From positions 4,524,882-4,588,881 of the forward strand of contig CM020618.1 in NCBI GenBank assembly GCA_009829735.1: a stretch of DNA of 64,000 bases. The letters run 5' to 3'. A program made the position numbers and the translations under genes. Under the pieces are notes generated by a model. It saw only the letters and a list, made by a program, of their open reading frames with translations. It did not search any database and was not told where the DNA came from. Positions 1 through 10,242 of the stretch are shown here, one piece after another. The first letter of the stretch is position 1. The number at the start of each line of letters is the position of its first letter. Source of the stretch: Pyropia yezoensis. Its lineage: Eukaryota > Rhodophyta > Bangiophyceae > Bangiales > Bangiaceae.

Positions 1-1310
1 CCGTCCGTCTGGGGGTGATAGGCCGAAGATGCCTTGATCTTGACCTTAAGAATAACGGTGCGCGACTGCCAGAAGTTGGAAAAGAAGATACGGTCTCGGT
101 CGCAGACGACGTCGGACGGTAGACCGTGATGACGGTAGACGTCATCATGGTAGAGTTGCGCTACGACCGTTGCAGTACAGTCGGGCTTCATTGGTGCTAT
201 TGCAGTTCTCCCAATTTTGTCCCATGTGGACATGAGCAAGAGCAAACTGTGTTTGACCAATGATATGACTCAGATGCTGCCTCTCTGGCCCATGTCTGCT
301 CTGCATGAGGGTCCGCTGTTGTACGAACAGTGTGATCGGGGATTCTCGTGGTACTTCTGACCAATTCGAGGGCAGAACAATTACCGGCTGAGCGCTTCGC
401 ACTGTTCTTGACAGAGATGTCCTGGGATAGAGGGCCAACCGGCGAGATCCGATGAAAAAAGAAGAGTGTTTCGACCAACCAGCGTTCGTTGCGAGAGCAG
501 TTGTGGCCATAGCCAATCATCAGGTTCTTCCGACAGACGTGTTGCAGCACGCCATTGGTAAGCCCTCTGCTGCCAGCATGCGATTGGCCATTGCTCTTGT
601 ACACTTGCTCTTGCTCTTGTCCACATGGGACAAAATTCGGAAAACTGCCATAGTCGAATCATCTTCGACAGTCTGTCTACAATGACGTAAATACCATTGT
701 GGCCCCTTGGGGTCAGTGAAAGAGGGGTGATAAAGTCCATGGAGACACTTGCCCATCGTTCGTTCGGTGGATCTAGTGGTTTGAGGTGACCCAGAGGTGA
801 ATGGGTGCCAGCCTTGTTCCGCTGGCACAAATCACATGATTGTACGTACCTTTGGATGTCCTTCCGCATCGTCTTCCAGTAGTATTTGGAAGCAATAGCG
901 TTGATGGTTTTCTTGACTCCCATGTGCCCTTGGCTTGGGATGTCGTGATAGTCATGGAGTACTCTTTGGCGTAGAGTACTAACGGGGATGCACGAACGGT
1001 CACCTCGTTTAAACAACCTCATGTGAAGCCGGTAGGGAGATACCGGGTCTTTGACTAGGTCAGCAAACTCGGGGTCCGCGTTGTACGCTTGATCTAGGGT
1101 GGCAAGGTCTTGATCACTTTGGCTTATGGTCATGTGGTTGTTGATTTCAGTTTTCTTGGGTAGGTGTTCGGTGGTCTTGGTTAGCACGCGGCTAAGGAGA
1201 TCTTGGTTGGGAGCGTGCTTGTCGGGGGCGTCTTGTGGTTGCCTCGAAAGAGCATCAGCTACGTGGTTGGATGTGCCCTTGATGGGGACGATCTTGAAAT
1301 CGAATTGCTC
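1..1310 (-). pseudogene. Integrase of the Ty3/gypsy pol, split by a MITE and cut by the window edge
   Basis: The HHCC zinc finger is seen as the two His around HDYHDIPSQGH and the pair CDLCQRNK. The first catalytic Asp follows in VSMDFITPL. Coding sequence then enters an insertion at 200-650, and integrase sequence resumes between 197 and 1 with the second catalytic Asp (VVCDRD). The catalytic Glu would lie beyond the window, after the final AYHPQTDG. If the insertion and one copy of its TA duplication are ignored, the two halves meet in frame. The element must therefore have had an open integrase when the MITE landed. Confidence 0.88.
200..650. mobile_element. Non-autonomous Tc1/mariner-type MITE (451 bp) inside the integrase
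   Basis: The two ends are imperfect terminal inverted repeats about 45 bp long. The left end starts TTGCAGTTCTCCCAATTTTG and the right end, read inward, TGGCAGTTTTCCGAATTTTG; both continue into a shared TCCCATGTGGACA and GAGCAAGAGCAA. The element is flanked by TA at 198-199 and 651-652, the hallmark target duplication of Tc1/mariner transposons. The interior has no transposase-like ORF, so it depends on transposase made elsewhere. The placement is unusually certain because deleting the element plus one TA joins the integrase halves in frame. Confidence 0.88.
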
Positions 1311-2447
1311 CTACAGCTCTAGCCACTTGACTTGGCGGTCGCTGAGCTTCTCTTGGGTTTTCAGGTACTTTAGGGATTCATGGTCGGTGAGCACCTCGAA
1401 AGTTCTTCCATGGAGGTAGCAGCGCCAGTGTCGAATGGCTTGTACTACTGCCAGCAGTTCGCGCTCACGGATACTGTAGCGCTGCTCGTGGATATCTAGC
1501 GTCAATGAGAAGTAGGCCACTGGGCGTCGTCCTAGTCCGTCGTCTTGCTCAAGGACAGCACCAACAGCATACCCACTGGCGTCTGTGGACACAAAGATTG
1601 GGTACCTTTTGTCGACTGGCCTTAGTATAAGTGCACTTCTCGTCAGGGTTTGTAGTTGCTCAAAGGCCTTCTGGGCGTCAGAGTTCCATTCAAAGTCGAC
1701 GTTCCGAGTGAGCCCTGTGAGAGGTGCAGCCACGGATGCCATTCTCTTAATAAATCGACGATAGAAGTTAACCATGCCGAGGAAGGATTGCACATCCTTT
1801 TTGCTCTGTGGCGTTGCCCATGATCGAGTGGCTTGGATCTTATAGTCCTCCATAGAGAAGCCTTCGTTGGAAATGACGTGGCCGAGGTAGTCCACAGTTG
1901 TTCGAGCAAATTGGCATCTGCTGAGCTTGGCGTAGAGTTTATGCTCTCGCAACTTGTCCAGAGCTTGCCTTAGGTGCTTAATGTGATCTTCGTAAGTTTC
2001 ACTGTAGACCAGGATGTCGTCGGGGTAGACACAGATGAAATCGTAGAGATAGGGTCGGAAGACGTCATTCATTAGGTTCATGAAGACCGCGGGGGCATTT
2101 TTTATCCCATAGGGTAGCACGGTAAATTCGTAGAACCCGTATTTCGTTCGGAACGCCGTCAGCGGGATAGTATCAGGGTCAAGCCGGATCTGGTGGTAAC
2201 CTGATCGGAGCTCGATCTTCGTGAAGTACTTGGCCTTTCGCAGTTGGTCGAAGATGTCGTCCATCCGTGGTAAGGGATATGCGTTCTTGATAGTGGCCTT
2301 GTTCAATGCTCGATAATCGATGAACATTCGCCAGCCACCGTCCTTCTTCGCTACAAAGAGTACAGAGGAGCCCCACGGTAAGGTGCTTGGTTGGATGAAC
2401 CCCTTTCGTATGAGGGTTGCAAGTTGTGTCTTCAGTACATCGAGTTC
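1311..2447 (-). pseudogene. Reverse transcriptase and RNase H of the Ty3/gypsy pol
   Basis: The frame is open from the TGA at 2448-2450 to a TAG at 1311-1313. Visible reverse transcriptase motifs include KKDGGWRMFIDYRALNKAT, LDLRSGYHQI-like IELRSGYHQIRLD, and the active site as VYPDDILVYS near 2033-2004. The active-site box is YPDD where YLDD, YIDD or YVDD is usual. The RNase H domain begins FVSTDASGYAVGAVLEQDD and keeps the DExxD-type spacing. The TAG falls inside the normal RNase H/connection sequence, and sequence of the same family continues in the same frame beyond it. Confidence 0.9.
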
Positions 2448-3190
2448 TCACTCAGATAGGCGATAAATGCCACTGCGACGTGGTCGAGCGACCTCCGTAA
2501 GCTTGACGCTAAAATTGTGACTGCGATCAGGAGGAAGTCCATCTGGAATCTCTTCCGGGAAGACATCGGCGTACTCGTTGAGAATCTCTTGGACGTCATT
2601 CTTGTCTTCAGCTGTTCCCATTTTGATTGCTTTGATGTCAAAGTTGCTGGAAGGATCTTCGGATGGCAGGAAGATGGCGAAGACAGGAAGTTTTTGGATA
2701 AGGTCCTTGGCGAGGCGTTGCCTACTAATCAGGTCATGGGGCTTCTTGAGGGAGGCAGTGATGAAGATGTTCTTGTGGTTACACTTGAAGGAGATCTTGT
2801 TCTTCTTGTTGCTGATTTTGGCGTCCTTGCCGTCACGCCATTTCTTGCCGAGGATGATGTCGTACGAACTTAGGTCACATACAGCAAACCGAAGACGTTC
2901 TTGGTATGGGCCGATCTGGATCTCTAAGGGTTCAATGGTTTCCGCGAGGACGCGGGAGCGACCATCGGGCATGTTAGCTGCGAAGTCCGTTTCTTTCGTG
3001 GTCACATTCAGGGTATTCACGAGTTGCCTTGATACGACGTTAATGGGAGATCCGTAGTCAAACAGCACATTAACAAGATGTCCATTGACAGAGGCAGTAG
3101 AAAGCAGAAGCCCGACTTTATACGTTTGTGTGTCCTTCTTGTTGGAACAAACGTGGCCCCAACCGAAAGCAGTGATGTAAATTATATCTC
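2448..3190 (-). pseudogene. Retropepsin-like and linker part of the Ty3/gypsy pol
   Basis: This segment opens near 3190 and is closed by an in-frame TGA at 2448-2450. The aspartic protease motif is recognisable near 3065-3045 as LFDYGSPINVVSRQL. The usual D-S/T-G active-site triad reads D-Y-G, which would be expected to inactivate the enzyme. It is followed by a beta-strand-rich stretch with DIILGKKW, the flap and C-terminal half of a retropepsin. The segment ends in a linker that normally leads straight into reverse transcriptase. The downstream frame continues in register after the stop, so this is a single nonsense change and not a natural gene end. Confidence 0.8.
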
Positions 3191-4360
3191 AGTGTGCTTT
3201 TCGTATATATTTCTTCTTCTGATCATCACTGGCTTCCCGCACACGGTACTCTGTCGATGGTCATCCGAAAAGCCTCCAGACCGAATAAAACGCAAAAGTA
3301 CATCCCGTCCGTGTCCAGCACGGCCAGTCCACGCGATGGACTTCCCAGAGTAAGCCGAAGAGCAGCAGACCGCTTGCATGGACAGGCTTTTTCGAGTGGA
3401 TGCAAGCAAACGGGCTCAGGTGCTGGCATTTATGCAGATGACACCGAGACTCTCAAAACAACATAAATAACGTCACTCTCTCTGTCTCGCTGCCTGAACG
3501 TCCTTCATGACGCCATTCATACGGTTGTGAGCATCATGGTGCCTGCCCCCCCTCCTCCCCCAAAAAATACACACCCCAGGCATCCTCCTGCACTCCGTTC
3601 GCCCTCTCCGCCTCGCCGGACCAGAGGATCATCGCTCGCACCCCCGCTCCCCCCACCTCGACCGCGTCCCCACCCCCGCTCCCCCCCCCTCGACCGCGTC
3701 CCTATCCCTGCCGCCTCAGAGCCAGGTACAGCACGTTGAGCCCGCCTCGGCAACCGCGAGTGTCCGTATGACTCATGAAGGGCAAAGTGTCGACAGCGGC
3801 CGCGCCATTCGACGGGATACCAATTAACACCCGCACCGCTCCGAGGAAGAGGTGACGCGAGACGACGTCGACTGATCGATGGATGAGGGGTCGGCGTGTG
3901 GGACTTAAAAAAAGGAGCCAACAATCATGAACACCACCACGCAACAGCACCACCTCAAGAAGCTCCAGCAAAGTCGGGCGGGGCAGTGTGAGTGGGGGTC
4001 TGGAATGCACAACAGGGTCTACGAGGCCAGCGTCATTGAAGACCCGACGTTGGGTCGACGGCGACCGACGTCAGGGCCGTCCACGTTGCACGTCACTTCG
4101 GCTGCCACGAGCTTGGATTGGTGGGGGCGGTGTGTAGAGCACGAGCAGCGAGTACCTGGTGCAGGTCTTACCATCGTGGAGGTGGTTGCAAGCAGCCTAC
4201 GAGGAGGCGTACGCGGCCAACAAGGGGAAGACGACAACGAGTGGGAGCAAGAACCAATTGCATAATAGAACAAGTCGCAGGGGGGTGGCACCTGCAGGTG
4301 GGAGAGCGATGCAAGGCGGGAGGCAGGCTTATCGGAGGCCGTCCCGAAACCCGTCACGGA

Positions 4361-4440
4361 GGCTACTAAGCACCTTAGAGAACGATTACGTGCCTATTTG
4401 GAAGTCTGTGCGGGGGCTACTAAGCACCTTGGGGCGATTA
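4361..4440. repeat. Direct repeat pair, period 54 bp
   Basis: The sequence GGCTACTAAGCACCTT occurs at 4361-4376 and again at 4415-4430, each followed by a similar CGATTA stretch. Two copies only, with no known meaning. Confidence 0.6.
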
Positions 4441-6294
4441 AGTTGCCCCGAAGGCAATTGTTGATCGCGTAATTGGGGCGATCGCAAGCCTAATCAATGA
4501 CACTTGAGCGGGTCGACACCTGCATTCCTCGGCTTCCTGAGATCGGGGCGCCTTTATGGCTCTGCAGAGCCTCAGAAAGCTGAGCTTGCTCGACGGTTCT
4601 GGAAAGGCCCCAGCGATTGATTCTCTCAAACAAACTCCTCATTGTGGCGGCCATTTCGTGCCATAGGGGTGGGCGATCATCGGGGATTGACTGTACCCGG
4701 GCCATGACGTGCTCTCTTGGCCGCAGGTGGGGGGTGGAGGGTCCCGCAGCCAATTCCACCAGTGTGCTGCTGTCCCTGCCTCGCCCGTCACGTGCGCGGC
4801 GTCGGACCGCGGTCGCCGCGGATGCCGCGTGACGCGGGCCCGATGCGGACGCCGCCGAGGCCCCACTGTGATCGGGGGGGGGGGGGGGGGGGGGGGGTGG
4901 GGGATGGTGCAAATTGGAAGAAGAGTGAGGGGGGCGGGGGCGGGGGGAGACCAACGGGCTTCCTTGCAGCGGCGGCCTCGTTGGGTGACCCCTCGGTACC
5001 CGGACTGGCTGTCCCCCCCCCCCCCCCCACCCCCACCCTCACTGCTTTGGCTGGCAACGAGCCCTTGGCAGACGTGACGTACAGGTACTGTGTCGGCCTC
5101 CTCCGCAACATTGAGCAGGTGGCGGTCGCACGCCGGCACTCTCGACGTCGTCTGTCCTCCCTCCTTCCCCCCCCCCCCCCTCCCTCCTCCCCCCCCGCCG
5201 CCCCCCCCTGCGCCCCACCCACCCCACGCTGTCGCCACTGTCGCTCCCACACCCGGCTTCCCAACGTGCCTGTCCCCTCCTCACACCCAGTTAAGGGCGG
5301 ACATAGCGCATTGGCTCATTACAGAGCCACGTGTGACAGAATTTGAATATATTGTAAAACTTGCGTGGTCTGTGTGGCCTGTGCGCGCCGTCGGCGTGAG
5401 GGTAACCGCGGGGGCTGCACCACCAAGTCCGGGCATGCGGGCACTCTGAGCGCATCCTTTGCCGATGCAGTCGAACCAGCGCCCAGAACGTCTTCCACCC
5501 GAGACAGAAGTAGGCCTCTGTGCCACACCGAACGTAAGAGGTAGCCAGCTGGCGTAAATACGGCTGAAAGCGATATCAACCGGACCTGTACTGTCTTTGG
5601 AGCGCAAGAACGGTCGTGTGCGCCGCGTTTCATGGACAGGTGCATGTATGAGCGGATGCGCGATGACTTTCTGATTCTTCCTGTCCCATTGGAACCCCTG
5701 GAACCGTTGCTTACTTTTTCGCTACGAGGCCCTATTCCTCTCTCCTGCCTATGCACCTTGACTGGGTTCGCTATGAGGTCTCGCAGTTGGTGAAGAATTT
5801 CCAGCCGCACTCATTGTGCATGTATGCTCCCTGCGCAGTCACTGAGAAGGGCGAGGGAGTCACCTGGTGTGTGCGCCGCGCGTGAATCCCCCCCCCTCCT
5901 GAGGTGTGGATCCATAGCGAGTCGACTCCTGCGAAACGGCCAAGTCAATCAGTCGCGGCCGTGAAAGGTCTGGAGCCGTTTGAATCATTCATCACGGAAA
6001 CTCTCTAAAGTGGGGCACCAGCACCATCAAGTGTCCATGAATTGAAGCAGGGCGCCCCCACTCGAGCAATCTGGCGGGGTGCATCAAGCCACGTTTCCGA
6101 CTTCGGAGCAATTTCAGTGTTCCTGCTGATATTCTGTGCTACCACCAATCAGTGGGCTCAGACCCCTCAGATGTTCACCGGCTGCCAATGGAGCGCTGGC
6201 AATCCTTCGAAAATCTCTATGACCGCTCAGAGGGGGTCTTAACTGGGTGTGTCCTCACGCCGCCCTCGTGCGACGGGTGGTCCGCAGCTCTGGT

Positions 6295-6330
6295 CGGCAG
6301 CGCCCCGTCCAGCTGGACGGGGCGCTGCCG
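6295..6330. repeat. Perfect 36-bp palindrome
   Basis: The left arm begins CGGCAGCGCCCCGTCCAG and the right arm is its exact reverse complement, with no spacer; the centre is between 6312 and 6313. It could extrude as a cruciform or bind a symmetric factor. There is no gene within 1.4 kb that it obviously serves. Confidence 0.9.
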
Positions 6331-6844
6331 GCTGGCCAGCGGGGCGGTGGCATGGCGTGCGCCGTCATTGGGGGGGGGGGGGAAGGGCGCCAAAGGGGGG
6401 GGGTGGCTGGAGAGTGGTGGGGCCTCTGCGGGGCGTGTCGGGAAAGCGGGGGAGATGGAGGATCGTTGGAGGTGGGGGGGGGGAGGATGGCGCGGGCGAG
6501 CAGTGGAGCTTGTAGAGAACGCTTTCGTCCGGGGGGGGGATAGGAATGTTGCTGAGTGGGGTGGGTGTCGGTGGGGCCCCGCTGCTAACGTGCGTGGATG
6601 TGCCGCGGCGGCGGTGGAAGGGCGGCGGCCGTCTCCCGTCCCACTTTCCCCTTGTCCCCTTGTTTGGCCCCTCGTGCCCTTTCTTTTTCCCCCCCCTACC
6701 CCCCCCCCTCACCGCCCTTTGCATGCCAAGACGCGCGCCATCCTGCCGGCGGCTTGGCTTTCGGGCCAGGGGGGCGGCGGAAGACACCCGGACAAGGACT
6801 GCTGGTCGTGCGTGCGCTGGTGGACGGGGGGGGGTGTCGCGTCA

Positions 6845-6936
6845 CCCGCCCGCCCGCCCGCCCGCCCGCCCGCCCGCCCGCCCGCCCGCCTGCCCGCGCG
6901 GCACACGGGCGAGCGGGCGGGTGGGCGGGCGGGCTG
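6845..6936. repeat. CCCG tetranucleotide array followed by a complementary GGGC-rich arm
   Basis: About 11 units of CCCG run from 6845 to 6890. They are followed after a short spacer by a run of GGGC-like units around 6907-6934. The two arms can pair, giving a large, very stable hairpin. Likely length-variable. Confidence 0.8.
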
Positions 6937-6993
6937 GCGTGTGGCCTTGTGGGGGCGCGGACGGAAGTGCAGTGCCAGTGGTGGATCAAAAGA

Positions 6994-7019
6994 GGTGTGG
7001 AGAGGCGCCTCTCCACACC
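6994..7019. repeat. Perfect 26-bp palindrome
   Basis: The arms are GGTGTGGAGAGGC and its exact reverse complement, meeting without a spacer. It lies about 740 bp upstream of the secreted-protein start. No function can be assigned. Confidence 0.9.
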
Positions 7020-7762
7020 ACCTAGGCGCGCCGTGGGGAGGAGCAGGGGAGGAACCTACAGCAGGGGAAGTGGGGCGGTGCTTTTGCGGGCGGCCCTGCG
7101 AGTGTGGACACCAGGCCCGAGGGAGCACCCGCTACCTGTGCTGGAATTTTATGCCGTAGGGGCACGTGGGCGAGGGGAAAATGCCGCAGCACGTGCCGCT
7201 GCGGGTGCGGGGATGCAGCCGGGTCCGTAGGGCACCCGATGCGACGCTGTCGTGCGGGGGGGGGGCAGGGTCGTGGATGATGGGGGGCGCGGCCTGCCCT
7301 TCTGTGCAGGGAGGGACTTGGTTGGGTTGTAGGGGGCGGTCTGATGGCATCGTTTGCGGCGTCGCGGCAGTGGGCGGGGGGGAGGGCGCGTCTCGCATGG
7401 GCCGCGCCTGCCGCGCTCTGCGGCGCCCACAGTCACGGATGGACGGCGCAGTGCCTCCTACGCGGTGGTGGCATGCCGCGGGGAGGAGAGATGCTCGCTA
7501 CGCTGGTGATGAGGGGGTGCCCTACAAGAGCGTGAACCGCCGACGTGGGGCGGAGGCGGCAACCAGCGTCACCTCCTCACCCCACAACCCGCCATCGACC
7601 GCCTCCCAAGTGACCCCCCGACCAGTACTGCACGGAGCATCTGTGCGAGCCGACGGCGGTGCCAGCCTCTCCCTCTTCTCTTCTGCTACCCCGCGCTCTC
7701 GGATAGCCATGCTCTACCCCTGCCCTCTTCCCGGAAATCTCACTCACTTTTCCAAAGCAGCC

Positions 7763-8221
7763 ATGAAGGCCCTTCGCCTCCTCGTGGGCGTCGCCCTTGC
7801 GGCCGTCGTTGCCGCCACAGCCCCCACCACCGGCGTGGCCGCCAGGGTGTGCTTCTTCAAAGACCCCTGCTCCCGCTCCCGCCTGCTCACCGCCCACCCC
7901 GGCGGGGTGGTTGTCGACGCGTGTGGCAAGGAGGTGACCTTCTCCCCCGCTTGTGTCGCCCGCCGCATCCCGGCGTGCAAGATCCGGGATCCGTGCGCGG
8001 CCAAGCGGGGCAAGGCGGGGCCGTGGGTGCCCCTCCCGTTTCGGGGCGCGGCCGTCCAGGACGGGTGTGGGAGGCCGTACCGCGTGACGGCAGCGTGCAA
8101 GCTGGTCAAGATTTCATCGGCATGCTACAAGGCGTGCGTCGTTCGGCCCACCCGGGTGGGCACGCGGATGGTGGTGGTGGGGTCGGGGAGGCCCTTTACG
8201 TGCGCGTCCAAGTGCAAGTAG
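7763..8221 (+). CDS. Secreted cysteine-rich protein, 152 aa
   Basis: I do not recognise a family. The chosen ATG at 7763 is the last in-frame Met before a classical signal peptide (MKALRLLVGVALAAVVAATA, cleavage probably after GVAA), and its context is cagccATGa. Longer in-frame extensions upstream look like Gly/Ala-rich leader translation. The mature part is small, basic and holds twelve Cys, several in pairs or near-pairs (ACYKAC, CASKC), so disulphide bonding outside the cell or in the cell wall is likely. No membrane segment follows the signal peptide. It recalls the other secreted Cys-rich gene at 16631-17275 in size, charge and composition, though I see no clear alignment between them. 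Confidence 0.7.
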   Translation: MKALRLLVGVALAAVVAATAPTTGVAARVCFFKDPCSRSRLLTAHPGGVVVDACGKEVTFSPACVARRIPACKIRDPCAAKRGKAGPWVPLPFRGAAVQDGCGRPYRVTAACKLVKISSACYKACVVRPTRVGTRMVVVGSGRPFTCASKCK

Positions 8222-8650
8222 GGTGGGGGGGGATGGCCAGCATCCGTGGGCCATGGGCAGGGCGGCCAAGCCCTGCTGCTTCCCGACGAGGTGCGCTGCG
8301 CGAGGTGGGTGAGAGACCGAGGGGATGCGTGGCGAAGCACTAAATAGGTTAACAGATGAATTTACATTCTATGTAGTGACGCACCTGTGTTTTCTCTATT
8401 TTTACTTCCAGAGCGCCACGACTTTTGGAGGCTCCTCCAGTGCAGCTCTCTTCGGATCTTGACCGGTGGTGGCGCTGGAAGCTCCTCGTCGCCGCGCCCT
8501 CATCCACGACCCATCATCCTCCCCCCCCCGCCCCCCCCCCACCCCTTTCCCCGCTGTTCCGTCGGTGGCTGTGTGTCCACCGCGCGGACGACCCCTTTCG
8601 CCGCCAACGTGGGTGGTGTGGCACCCCCTTCCTCACCTCCCCGCGCGACC
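8222..8650. other. Intergenic region and leader of the kinase-like gene
   Basis: There is no gene. The 3' end of the secreted-protein gene passes into an AT-richer stretch near 8340-8400, then a C-rich leader (8518-8545) precedes the ATG at 8651. Confidence 0.5.
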
Positions 8651-10242
8651 ATGGTCGGCACGACGGCCGCCTGGGTGGTGGCCACCCCGGCCGCCGCGGC
8701 CGTACCAAGCAGCGGCCACCCTGGAGCGACAAGAGCGACGGCGCGCCGCCGCCCGCCGCCGCCGCCGTGGCAGGCGGCCCCCTGCGAGTGGCTGGCAGGA
8801 CAGTCGGCGTCGGTGGGGGGCGGTGGCGCCGCCTCGGGCTTCTCGGGCGCGACGCTGCTCCGCACGGCTGCCGCCACGAGCGCTCCCGGCGGGGGTGCTC
8901 CTCTCCACTCCCCCACCCCCGGCGCCGCGGCGAGGACGACTACCACCACCACCAACACCACCACCGCCCTTCTCCGCTCCTTTTCGGCCAAGGACTTTCT
9001 CATCCGCCGGCCGGTGGCGTCCCAAGGCTATGTCGCCCTCACCGAGTGGACGTACCGCGACGCCGAGTCGGGCGCCGAGGTGTTTGACCCGACCGCCCCC
9101 ACCCGCACGGCCGCGCCGTCTGAGCCCGCCGTGCGGCTGTACGACGCGACAATTGTGGCGTCGGGCCCGTCCCGCAACACGCGGGTGATGCTCAAGGAGT
9201 TTTTGCCCGGCGGCCGGGAGCTGGGCGTTGCCGAAGCAGAGGCGTACGAAAAGCTGGCGTCCATGGCCGCCGACGCGGACGCGGCCCCCCCCGCGGCGGG
9301 CGGCGCGGTCGGCCGCGGGGGGGTGCGGCAGACGCCCGTCGGGGGCCCGCCGGTGGCGACGCTGCTCGGCAGCTTCCTGTCTGACGACGCGTTTGGGTCG
9401 CCCGACTTTCGTGACTCGTGGCGCCGCTCCTTCCCGACGGCGGGCGAGCCGCCGCTGCCCAACACCCCCTGGCTGGTCTTTCGGTGGGAGGGCAACACCA
9501 CCGCCGCGTCCTACCTAACGTCCACCACCCCCGCCGCTGCCGCCGCGGCGGGCGTCAGCGGCGTTGGCTTTATCGACTCCCTCTTTCCCGACGGCGCCTA
9601 CCGCCGGCGGGCCGCCTTTCTCCGCGCCGTCCTCGCCGGCGCCGCCGCGGCGGTCGGCCACCTCCACGCCGCGGGCGTCACGCACCGCTCCCTGGGCCTG
9701 TCGTCGCTGCTGCTCAACACGGGGGAGGAGCGGCTGGCGGCGTCGGTGGGCGTCAAGGTGCGGGACTTTGGGTTTGCGCGCCCGACCGCCGCCGCCGCCG
9801 CCGACCCGGCGGCGCTGGCCGCCGCCCGCGGCGCGGCCGCGTCGGTGGCGGGCGTTGCCGCCGCCGTCCGGTCCGCCGCCGAAGCCGAGGACGTCTACGC
9901 GCTGGGGGTGGCGGCGGCGGAGTTGGTGTTTGGGGCGCTCGCGGGGGTGGGGCCCGCCACCTCCCAGCCGTCGCTGGTGCGGCTGCTCGAGGACGTCCAC
10001 GGGGGGGACATGGACCGGGTGCGCGCCTACATGGTCGAGGGCGACGAGTGGGCGCCCGCAGTGCGGTTTTTGGATGAGCGGGAGGGGGGGGGGTGGGCGC
10101 TGCTTGGCCGCATGCTCGCGTGCAAGAGTGGCGGGCAGGGCCGTGGGGGGGGGGGGGGGGGGGGGGCACTGCCGACGCCGCGGACACGGTGGGCGGGCTG
10201 GCTGCCGAGCTGGCCGCCCACCCATTCTTGCAGCCGACCTGA
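8651..10242 (+). CDS. Protein-kinase-like protein, probably inactive; frame break at a G run
   Basis: The protein has a kinase fold outline but altered catalytic residues. The ATP-binding Lys is seen as VMLKEF (Lys182) and the metal-binding motif as VRDFGFAR (Asp372). The catalytic loop, however, reads HRSLGLSSLLL (345-355) where HRDLKPSNLLL is usual, so the catalytic Asp and the following Asn are gone. An N-terminal Ala/Pro/Thr-rich stretch could be a plastid presequence. The start at 8651 has a strong context (gcgaccATGg). The frame breaks at a run of 22 G (10145-10166). In the other frame the expected kinase end continues (ELAAHPFLQP) and stops at 10240-10242, so one base is probably missing from the run. 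Corrected length is about 530 aa. The fold is fairly sure; the pathway is unknown. Confidence 0.72.

Larger units (their letters stand above)
1..3190 (-). mobile_element. Degenerate Ty3/gypsy-type LTR retrotransposon pol region
   Basis: Read on the minus strand, the order is retropepsin-like region, reverse transcriptase, RNase H, integrase zinc finger, integrase core. This order is diagnostic of Ty3/gypsy (Metaviridae) elements, in contrast to Ty1/copia where integrase comes first. The open frame starts near 3190 just after a stop, no gag or zinc knuckle precedes it, and no LTR was recognised. The integrase runs off the window at position 1, so the copy is partial here. The three main open segments are in one frame, broken by TGA at 2448-2450 and TAG at 1311-1313, with a 451-bp insertion at 200-650. 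Base composition is much lower in GC than the host genes. Certain as to family, and inactive as it stands. Confidence 0.93.
3191..7762. other. Long interval without a recognisable gene
   Basis: No reading frame here resembles a known family or has a credible start, domain or composition. The frames that are open are Pro-, Arg- or Gly-rich shadows of G/C runs. Long homopolymers sit near 4869-4890 (G), 5011-5028 (C) and 5167-5180 (C). The 3191-3480 part adjoins the retroelement and may contain unrecognised element sequence. Palindromes, the CCCG array and a short direct repeat are listed separately. The 7500-7762 end is the likely leader of the secreted-protein gene. Confidence 0.5.

Noticed and set aside
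4639-5346. Long open frames on both strands with poly-Gly/poly-Pro proteins
   Set aside because: They arise from G and C runs and GC-rich composition; no domain, start context or balanced composition.
6839-6936. CCCG array considered as a possible CRISPR-like or regulatory repeat array
   Set aside because: Units are 4 bp without spacers; this is a simple tetranucleotide repeat.
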